Shown one piece after another: positions 57,956-64,000 of a DNA stretch of 64,000 nt. Location of the stretch: contig CBDHGY010000002.1 of the NCBI GenBank assembly GCA_965263325.1, positions 1,674,001-1,738,000 on the forward strand. Direction: 5' to 3'. Below the pieces are notes generated by a model. It did not search any database and was not told the origin of the DNA. It saw nothing but the letters and a program-made list of their open reading frames with translations. The stretch comes from CBDHGY01 sp965263325. Lineage in GTDB: Bacteria; Pseudomonadota; Alphaproteobacteria; Caulobacterales; Hyphomonadaceae. How positions within the stretch are numbered: the stretch's first letter is position 1; each line of letters begins with the position of its first letter. A program made the translations under genes and the position numbers.

Positions 57956-58681
57956 ATGATCCTGACCTGTCCTAAATGCGATACGCAATATTTTGCGGAC
58001 GACTCTACGATTGGAGATAGCGGGCGCACCGTGAAGTGTGCCGCCTGCGGGCATTCATGGTTTGTTCCCGGGCGAATGAGCCAAAACGCCGATTCCTCGG
58101 GCGACAACGAAGAGCACGAAGCCAAAGCAGCTATGGGCGCTCACGAGGCCTATCGGCGAAGCGTACGTGAAAAACGCCGAAAAAAGAGCCGTTTCGCAGC
58201 GGCTATGAGCTGGGGAATCAGCGCCGCATTATTTTTTGCGATCGGCGCGGCTACAATCCTCATGCGCAATGATATTGTTAAATTTTGGCCACAATCGGCA
58301 TCGGCCTACACAATGATCGGTTTTGACGTAAACCAATTTGGATTGGATTTTGTCACAACCGATTTCAAACGAACATTTGATGACACAACCCCAATTCTGC
58401 AGGGCTCTGGGATCGTAAAAAATGTTTCGAATTTTTCGCAACAAGTTCCGGATGTCCGCGTTGGCCTCAGGGATGAAAGCGGCAGAGAAGTCGCACACAT
58501 ATTGGCTAAAATTGAACCGGCTCGAATAGACCCTGGGGCTGAAGGGCAATTTATCGCTGTTCTTGAGAACCCGCCGATTGAGACTTTCGATCTTGAACTC
58601 TCCTTCATCCAAATTGGAGGTCATCGTTCAGTTGCAGAAAAAGTCGGACGCATCGAAGCTGCGCCGGAGCCGGGTGGATGA
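57956..58681 (+). CDS. Zinc-ribbon DUF3426 protein (MJ0042 type)
   Basis: A 241-residue protein with an N-terminal MJ0042 zinc ribbon (Cys5-Pro-Lys-Cys8 and Cys28-Ala-Ala-Cys31), a cytoplasmic basic linker, a single helix (about 82-102) and a DUF3426 beta-rich domain. The combination is typical of alphaproteobacteria, often next to ftsEX. Function unknown. No good ribosome site precedes the ATG. Its stop overlaps hpt (ATGA). Confidence 0.88.
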   Translation: MILTCPKCDTQYFADDSTIGDSGRTVKCAACGHSWFVPGRMSQNADSSGDNEEHEAKAAMGAHEAYRRSVREKRRKKSRFAAAMSWGISAALFFAIGAATILMRNDIVKFWPQSASAYTMIGFDVNQFGLDFVTTDFKRTFDDTTPILQGSGIVKNVSNFSQQVPDVRVGLRDESGREVAHILAKIEPARIDPGAEGQFIAVLENPPIETFDLELSFIQIGGHRSVAEKVGRIEAAPEPGG

Positions 58682-59208
58682 GCGATTCACCCGAAATTGA
58701 AGTATTGCTCTGCGAGGAAGATTTGATGTCGCGCATCGATGCGCTGGCAGATCGTCTTGCTCCAAAACTTCAAGGAGACTGGACGGCTGTCAGCATCTTG
58801 ATTGGTGCAACACCTTTCACCAGTGATCTTATGAAAGCGCTTGCGCGGCGTGGGGTTCATCCAATGTTGGATGTGATCTGGCTCGAAAGCTATCGCGACG
58901 CGCGTGAAAGTACGGGTCGTGTGGTTGTCCGCGCCGACATTTCGCGGCCTGTGACGGGACGCGGCGTGCTTCTCATCGATGATGTGTTCGATACTGGACG
59001 TACGCTAAACTTCGCTCGCAATCATATGCTGGCGAAAGGCGCACGGCAGGTCATAACGTGCGCCCTAGCAATTAAACCTTGGGCCCCGAGCGGGTCAGAT
59101 AAGGTGGATTATTACGCGTATCAGGCACCGGGGCGGTTTCTGGTGGGGTATGGCATGGACGATGCCGGGCTCTATCGCGGCCTGCCTTACATCGGCGCGA
59201 TAGACTAG
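58678..59208 (+). CDS. hpt: Hypoxanthine phosphoribosyltransferase
   Basis: A 176-residue purine-salvage enzyme. The PRPP motif Val-Leu-Leu-Ile-Asp-Asp-Val-Phe-Asp-Thr-Gly-Arg-Thr-Leu is at about 99-112, and the C-terminal Phe-Leu-Val-Gly-Tyr-Gly-Met-Asp-Asp fits the family. ATGA overlap with the upstream gene. Its last 4 bases overlap the convergent M56 gene. Confidence 0.92.
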   Translation: MSDSPEIEVLLCEEDLMSRIDALADRLAPKLQGDWTAVSILIGATPFTSDLMKALARRGVHPMLDVIWLESYRDARESTGRVVVRADISRPVTGRGVLLIDDVFDTGRTLNFARNHMLAKGARQVITCALAIKPWAPSGSDKVDYYAYQAPGRFLVGYGMDDAGLYRGLPYIGAID

Positions 59209-61115
59209 TCCTGGTTCTGCGGTCCACCTCGTAGCTCGAACCTGAATGTTGAATGGCGGTCAGTTTCGAACAATTCTTCGAGTGCCCGGTCGCGTTCTTT
59301 ATCTGTCAAATTAGGAATGCCAGCCAGAAACTCTTTCACCACGTCAGGGGTATCGCCGGTGAGGCTACCATTTAGGCAAAGAGCTTTAATGGCGCGATCG
59401 TCACCGTCTATGTCGCGCTCAAGCACAATCGGCTGACCTTCGGAGAAAGCTTCGTCTGCGCAGGCTCGCGCGAGAGCGTTGATCGCATCAGCCGACGGTA
59501 CAAACGCACTCTCCATTCTTTCGGCGTATGCTTCCGCGTGTTCTTCCATGCGTTCGGCATGGGCTTCCATCTTCTGCTCAAAAAGCTCTGCACGGGCTTC
59601 GGCGCGTTCCGCATAAGCCTCAGCTCTGGCCTCAACGCGCGCTGCGTAAGCTTCTGCCCGGGCTTCTACCCTGTCAGCCCAAGCCTCGATGTTTTCAATA
59701 TTCTCAGGCAGTTGAAGATTGGCGCGTTCGATCACGATATGCGTGGATCCATCCTCAAGCGTCGATATTTCGATACCTGGGATAAGGTCTGGCAGTAGCT
59801 CATTCAGCTCTGACATGTCGATGATTTCAGCAAGTTCTTCGCCATCGATCTCAATATTCGCCGCGAATGCCATATCACCCAAATGACCCGCCAACTGTTC
59901 GACGTCAAAGTCAAAATCGAAGTCGAAATCAAAGTCTGTGTCCCCGTCAAATTCAAACTGGAACCGATGGGCCTGAAATGGCTCGTCTAGCAGGACAAAT
60001 CGGCGATCAGAATATGTCTTGCCGTCAAGCGTAAGCTCGCCATTCTTGATCTCGATATTTGTGTCTGGACCTTGCGCAGATGCCGTCGCAAACATCGCAA
60101 AAGCACCAAGGATGCCCACCATGCTGCCTCCTAGAAGACGTTTGCTAAGGCTCGGTGCCGGAGCTTGCATAAGGATAAGCCGGTCTTTCACTGCGTGATT
60201 TAGAGGAAGCCCAGCAGCCATCATGCGCGTGCGGTTCGAATGAGATAGTTTGACAGCCTTTACCAGCGCACCACCGTAAGCGCGCGGTGTCATCGCCGTA
60301 CAGCGCAGCACATCAGCGTCGCATGCAGCCTCCTGGTCTGAGCGGAAGGCGCGTAACGCCAGGTGCGCAAAGGGATTGAACCATTGTAGGGCCATAGCTG
60401 CGTTGGCAAACTGTAATGCCCAGAGGTCACGGCGCTTAACATGCGTAAGCTCGTGTGCGATTGCTGCGCGTTGCTCTGAAAGGGAATAATCCTCCTCAAA
60501 CCATGCTGGAAGCAGAACCGTCGGACGCGTGAGACCGGTCACCATGGGTCCGTCGGGGATAAAGCTTGAGCAGATGCGCACGGGTCTTTTTAGCCCAATC
60601 TCAGCAGCTGTCTCGGCGGCCATCTCCTGCAGGCATGTGCTTGCGTCTTCTGCTTCTTCGTCAACAACGCTCATAAAATTCTTATGGCGATAAACAGAGA
60701 GTGCGAACGCAGCGCATGCACCTACGAGCCAGACGATGGCCAAGATCAGCGGCCAATTCAACGGCGAGGCCGTTGAAATTTCTGCGATAGGAGTTGCAAC
60801 CCTTTCTAGGGTCGCTACTCCCGGTTCGGGGGCTTGTACAACAAATGACACCATCGCTTCCGGCTCGGGCGGCGGCGGCGGCAGGACCACCTCGCCACTG
60901 CCACCAGCAAGATCAGGTCGGAAGACCCATCCCGAGGGGAGAGGCGGCAGGACGAGGCGGATGAGGGGTAACATCCAAAGGGCGTAAGCAGCTCCTGCGC
61001 CGAATCTCTTTGCGACAGGCCTGCGAAGTATCAGAACGAGCAGAACCAGAACGGATACGCCGATCGTTGTTTCGAGCGCAAAATTTAGCGGTGTGGGCCA
61101 ATCATTCGGTATCAT
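59205..61115 (-). CDS. BlaR1-type M56 metallopeptidase antirepressor
   Basis: A 636-residue membrane peptidase. Hydrophobic helices lie in the N-terminal half. The zinc site His-Glu-Leu-Thr-His-Val-Lys-Arg-Arg-Asp is near 222-231, with Ala-Cys-Asp-Ala downstream. Its partner BlaI overlaps upstream by 14 bases. In place of a penicillin-sensor domain the C-terminal half has Asp-Phe repeats (about 395-405) and a heptad-like Glu-Ala-Arg-Ala-Glu-Ala-Tyr series (about 478-538). It probably cleaves BlaI on a stress signal, but not necessarily a beta-lactam. Confidence 0.87.
   Translation of the reverse strand: MIPNDWPTPLNFALETTIGVSVLVLLVLILRRPVAKRFGAGAAYALWMLPLIRLVLPPLPSGWVFRPDLAGGSGEVVLPPPPPEPEAMVSFVVQAPEPGVATLERVATPIAEISTASPLNWPLILAIVWLVGACAAFALSVYRHKNFMSVVDEEAEDASTCLQEMAAETAAEIGLKRPVRICSSFIPDGPMVTGLTRPTVLLPAWFEEDYSLSEQRAAIAHELTHVKRRDLWALQFANAAMALQWFNPFAHLALRAFRSDQEAACDADVLRCTAMTPRAYGGALVKAVKLSHSNRTRMMAAGLPLNHAVKDRLILMQAPAPSLSKRLLGGSMVGILGAFAMFATASAQGPDTNIEIKNGELTLDGKTYSDRRFVLLDEPFQAHRFQFEFDGDTDFDFDFDFDFDVEQLAGHLGDMAFAANIEIDGEELAEIIDMSELNELLPDLIPGIEISTLEDGSTHIVIERANLQLPENIENIEAWADRVEARAEAYAARVEARAEAYAERAEARAELFEQKMEAHAERMEEHAEAYAERMESAFVPSADAINALARACADEAFSEGQPIVLERDIDGDDRAIKALCLNGSLTGDTPDVVKEFLAGIPNLTDKERDRALEELFETDRHSTFRFELRGGPQNQD
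59511..59690 (-). repeat. Ala/Glu/Arg heptad-like repeat within the M56 gene
   Basis: Tandem units around Val-Glu-Ala-Arg-Ala-Glu-Ala-Tyr-Ala, visible in the DNA as repeated GCGTAAGC/GCATAAGC-type blocks, encode a predicted coiled-coil or single alpha-helix rod of about 60 residues. Confidence 0.75.
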
Positions 61116-61473
61116 TCTTCAATGTCCCCAAAAGTAATTCGAGCTCAGCGATGTCTTCATCGGTGAGCCCTTCAGATTCTGCCAGATGTGCGACGAGTGG
61201 TGCGGCGCGGCCGGAAAATACGCGATCAACAAATTGCCTTGCAGCGCGGGCTTTGTAGTCGCGCTGTGCCACGAGCGGTGAATAGAGATAACGACGTCCA
61301 TCCTGCGCCGTCTCGAGCGCACCCTTTTCGACTAGACGAGCAAGTAAAGTCTTCACCGTTCGGATATTCCAATCCTTATGATCTTCGAGTGCCTCAAAGA
61401 CATCAGCGGCACCAAGACCAGGCTGACGCCAAAGCACATTCATCACTTCAAGTTCTGCACCGGAAATTTTCAT
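61102..61473 (-). CDS. BlaI/MecI/CopY family transcriptional repressor
   Basis: A 123-residue winged-helix repressor: Leu-Glu-Val-Met-Asn-Val-Leu-Trp near the N-terminus, recognition region Thr-Val-Lys-Thr-Leu-Leu-Ala-Arg-Leu-Val-Glu-Lys-Gly, wing Gly-Arg-Arg-Tyr-Leu-Tyr. Two GACTAC-N4-GTGGTC dyads lie upstream (61496-61536), matching BlaI-type operators. It should repress its own operon until its partner cleaves it. No beta-lactamase gene is adjacent, so the regulated target is unclear. Confidence 0.92.
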   Translation of the reverse strand: MKISGAELEVMNVLWRQPGLGAADVFEALEDHKDWNIRTVKTLLARLVEKGALETAQDGRRYLYSPLVAQRDYKARAARQFVDRVFSGRAAPLVAHLAESEGLTDEDIAELELLLGTLKNDTE

Positions 61474-61495
61474 TGGCCGAGGGCCTTTCCACTAT

Positions 61496-61536
61496 GACTA
61501 CGATTGTGGTCTTTATACATGACTACAAGTGTGGTC
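61496..61536. promoter_or_regulatory. Two tandem BlaI-type operators
   Basis: GACTACGATTGTGGTC (61496-61511) and GACTACAAGTGTGGTC (61521-61536) are the same imperfect dyad repeated at 25-bp spacing. They carry the ACA-TGT core recognised by BlaI/MecI repressors and lie 23 bases upstream of the blaI-like start. Confidence 0.82.
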
Positions 61537-61658
61537 AATAGGGAAAATGTGACTCTTTCGTAAGCTATGAGGACCTCGCGCCTAAGGGGAAGCACGCGCA
61601 GAACATTTGCCGCTTGCTCCTAAAGCCGATATCGGAACGGCAGATAAGGGGAAGGCCC

Positions 61659-62441
61659 ATGATAGAAAATTTATTCTCACTCAAAGACCGCATTGCGCTC
61701 GTAACTGGCGGTTCTCGCGGCATCGGCAAGATGATCGCCCAAGGCTATTTGGAAGCTGGCGCAAAAGTCTACATTTCATCACGCAAAGCCGAGGCATGTG
61801 ATGAGACTGCAAAGGAGCTATCAGCATACGGCACTTGTATCCCGCTCCCTCATGACCTCTCGACCGTCGAAGGCTGCCATGCCCTGACCAAAGATTTTAT
61901 GGCGCATGAAGAAAAACTCGACATTCTGGTCAACAATGCCGGTGCCGCCTGGGCAGCACCTCTGGAAGAATTTCCGGAAAGTGGCTGGGATAAGGTGATG
62001 GATTTAAATGTAAAATCGCCGTTCTTTCTAACGCAAGCGCTTCACATGCGTTTGAAACAAGCCGCTTCGTCAGACCAACCTTCAAAGGTAATCAATATCT
62101 GTTCCATCGATGGTATCCGGCTCAATCCGCTTGAGACTTATTCCTACCACGCTTCGAAATCATCATTGCTGTTTCTAACAAAACGCCTCGCCGCGAGGTT
62201 GATTAAAGACAATATCGTTGTCTCGGCCATTGCTCCTGGCCCATTTGCATCTGAGATGAACCGTGCGGCACGCGACCAGGAAGAATTCATTGCAAGTGTG
62301 ACCCCGGCAAGACGAATTGGTCGACCTGAAGATATGGCAGGAGCGGCAATCTATCTGGCGTCAAAAGCTGGCGATTATGTCATCGGAGATTCGATTGCTG
62401 TCGACGGTGGTCATGCATATGCAAACATTCCAGATCTTTAG
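61659..62441 (+). CDS. SDR family NAD(P)-dependent oxidoreductase
   Basis: A 260-residue short-chain dehydrogenase: cofactor motif Thr-Gly-Gly-Ser-Arg-Gly-Ile-Gly (15-22), Asn-Asn-Ala-Gly near 90, catalytic Ser in Ile-Cys-Ser-Ile-Asp and Tyr-X3-Lys in Ser-Tyr-His-Ala-Ser-Lys. The substrate is unknown. GGGGAAGG lies 3 bases before ATG 61659; the frame extends upstream to 61614. The gene has its own promoter region shared with the blaI-like gene. Confidence 0.92.
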   Translation: MIENLFSLKDRIALVTGGSRGIGKMIAQGYLEAGAKVYISSRKAEACDETAKELSAYGTCIPLPHDLSTVEGCHALTKDFMAHEEKLDILVNNAGAAWAAPLEEFPESGWDKVMDLNVKSPFFLTQALHMRLKQAASSDQPSKVINICSIDGIRLNPLETYSYHASKSSLLFLTKRLAARLIKDNIVVSAIAPGPFASEMNRAARDQEEFIASVTPARRIGRPEDMAGAAIYLASKAGDYVIGDSIAVDGGHAYANIPDL

Positions 62442-62535
62442 GGTCCTGAACTGCGACAATTCGATTGCCGCTCAGTCCTAAAACTGTTGCATCAGCGGTG
62501 TAGCCTGAGAGGATAAGATCGAGGATTTTGTTGCA

Positions 62536-64000
62536 ATGGACCAATCTGAAAATACCCCGTCGAATCCACGCTTGGCACATGGCACTGAGACAATTGGTGA
62601 CGTGATAGCAAAACGTCTGTCGCGGAGAGGCTTTCTCGGCGGGCTGGCTGCGACGAGCGGACTGTTGGCAAGCGGATGCACAACTTCGGAATCAATTACG
62701 AAATCAATCAGCGGCGACACATCTGCTTTCGCTTTCCAGGAAATCACACGCGGCCTCGACGAAACACATCATGTGCCAGATGGCTACACGACAGACTTGC
62801 TCCTTCGTTGGGGCGATCCTTTGTTCGATGACAGTCCAGCCTTCGATCCCATGAACCAGAGCGAAGCGGCGCAGCTCAAGCAATTCGGTTACAATAATGA
62901 CTATATTGGGTTTGTGCCACTACCTGCGGCCGACGATAGCACGCAGCGCGGCCTACTTTGCGTCAATCATGAATATGTTTCAACTGCTCTCATGTTGCCG
63001 GGCGTTGCCGCAGACTATCCAAATTCCATGACGCCGCAGAACTGCCTTATTGAAATGGCGGCACATGGCGGCAGTGTGGTGGAAATCGTGCAGACTAATG
63101 AAGGTTGGAGGCCGGTTGTCGGCAGCAAGTACAACCGCCGTATTACGGCACATCGTACACCCATGTTGGTCACAGGCCCGGCTGCTGGCTCCCCGCGCCT
63201 GAAAACCAAGAATGATCCTTCAGGGCGGTATGTTGCCGGAACAATGAATAATTGCGCCGGTGGAATCACGCCGTGGGGCACCTGGTTGATGGCCGAAGAG
63301 AACTTTAACGGCAACTTCCTTGGTGAGCTGCCGGACACTCATCCGGAGGCAGAGAACCATAAGCGGTACGGCGTGCCGAAAGGATGGTATCACTGGGGCA
63401 CCCATTTTGATAGGTTTGATGTTTCCAAAGAACCAAATGAACCAAATCGATTTGGCTGGATCGTTGAAGTTGACCCAATGGATCCAACATCTACGCCAAA
63501 GAAGCGGACAGCGCTTGGACGGTTCAAACACGAAGGTGCCGAATCTGTCGTGGCACCGAATGGCCAAGTGGTCATTTACATGGGCGACGACCAGCGCTTC
63601 GATTACGTCTACAAATTTGTGACCGCGGACAAATTTAATCCTGCGAATGCGATAGCAAATCGTGACTTATTGGACCGTGGAACCCTTTACGCTGCACGAT
63701 TTGATGAAGATGGAACGGTGCACTGGCTTGCGCTGACGCATGGTGAAGGACCGCTTTCTTCAGAAAACGGTTTCGCATCTCAAGCGGACGTGATGATCGA
63801 AGCGCGGCGTGCAGCTGATTTGCTCGGTGCCACACCCATGGATCGCCCCGAAGACGTTGAACCTGATCCAGCGACGGGCAAAGTCTGGGTTATGCTTACA
63901 AACAACAATAGACGTGAAGAAGGCCAGATCGACGCGGCGAATCCGCGTGCGGACAATAAATTTGGTCATGTCATAGAAATCGTCGAGCCGGAAGGCGACT
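62536..64000 (+). CDS. PhoX family (DUF839) Tat-exported phosphatase, 3' end cut off
   Basis: A 488-codon open frame still running at 64000. It begins Met-Asp-Gln-Ser-Glu and has a twin-arginine signal Ser-Arg-Arg-Gly-Phe-Leu-Gly-Gly (about 29-36), then a lipoprotein-like Ser-Gly-Cys near 48. Conserved PhoX segments Leu-Leu-Cys-Val-Asn-His-Glu-Tyr-Val, Asn-Asn-Cys-Ala-Gly-Gly-Ile-Thr-Pro-Trp-Gly-Thr-Trp, Glu-Glu-Asn-Phe and Tyr-Met-Gly-Asp-Asp match the calcium-dependent alkaline phosphatase family. GAGG lies 11 bases upstream. Phosphate control is plausible but no Pho box was sought successfully. Confidence 0.9.
   Translation, partial: MDQSENTPSNPRLAHGTETIGDVIAKRLSRRGFLGGLAATSGLLASGCTTSESITKSISGDTSAFAFQEITRGLDETHHVPDGYTTDLLLRWGDPLFDDSPAFDPMNQSEAAQLKQFGYNNDYIGFVPLPAADDSTQRGLLCVNHEYVSTALMLPGVAADYPNSMTPQNCLIEMAAHGGSVVEIVQTNEGWRPVVGSKYNRRITAHRTPMLVTGPAAGSPRLKTKNDPSGRYVAGTMNNCAGGITPWGTWLMAEENFNGNFLGELPDTHPEAENHKRYGVPKGWYHWGTHFDRFDVSKEPNEPNRFGWIVEVDPMDPTSTPKKRTALGRFKHEGAESVVAPNGQVVIYMGDDQRFDYVYKFVTADKFNPANAIANRDLLDRGTLYAARFDEDGTVHWLALTHGEGPLSSENGFASQADVMIEARRAADLLGATPMDRPEDVEPDPATGKVWVMLTNNNRREEGQIDAANPRADNKFGHVIEIVEPEGD

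Overview
The window is a chromosomal stretch of an alphaproteobacterium, most likely from the Hyphomonadaceae/Maricaulaceae/Caulobacter neighbourhood. The evidence is a Caulobacter-type CC0125-like lipoprotein, a MarR-OmpR pair of the PetP/PetR type next to a branched-chain aminotransferase, a RegB/RegA/SenC redox group, a dnaX-ybaB pair with recR nearby, DUF2125 and DUF3426 proteins, and many TonB, lipoprotein and beta-barrel genes. No phage, integrase, transposase, rRNA operon or CRISPR array was seen. RNA genes found are one SRP RNA and one tRNA-Leu(CAA).

Layout. 0-7 kb: envelope proteins, an aldehyde dehydrogenase, an ArsR regulator coupled to an unusual ATP-grasp-like protein, a YaiI/HerA-like pair, and a 0.5-kb gene-free stretch ending in a very strong leftward terminator. 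7-17 kb: ilvE, the MarR/response regulator/histidine kinase group, a YHS protein, an outer-membrane barrel, nudC with an M16 lipoprotein peptidase, and pyruvate kinase. 17-20 kb: SRP RNA, then an H-NOX heme sensor overlapping a degenerate-GGDEF/intact-EAL protein. 20-27.4 kb is the most accessory part: a CoA-transferase, a YadA-like trimeric adhesin, a fragment resembling the 5' end of the CoA-transferase gene, and a 1082-residue AT-rich DUF4062-NACHT protein with C-terminal membrane helices, a good candidate for a membrane-linked immune STAND NTPase.

27.5-35 kb: dnaX and ybaB, then a 4.7-kb block separating them from recR. The block holds an unknown gene, REP-like palindromes, a TIR-TM-SUMF1 protein, and a TonB siderophore receptor behind a Fur-like box. 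35-45 kb: a sugar dehydrogenase lipoprotein, the queC-queE-queD operon for 7-deazaguanine synthesis (ATGA overlaps), a phosphotransferase, an alanine/glycine symporter, regA-regB with divergent senC, and an orphan ABC ATPase. 45-54 kb: a zf-CHCC protein, a secreted beta-propeller protein, membrane proteins, a MarR regulator divergent from hppD with a palindromic operator between them, PilZ, tRNA-Leu, exoD, dsbB and an HNH nuclease.

54-64 kb: a leftward ftsE-ftsX-plsC-DUF2125-alkA group, a rightward DUF3426-hpt pair, a leftward BlaI/BlaR1-type pair with two operator copies upstream of blaI, an SDR oxidoreductase, and a Tat-exported PhoX-family protein that runs off the end.

All calls come from reading the sequence and translations. 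No database search was run, so family names rest on recognised motifs and domain order.
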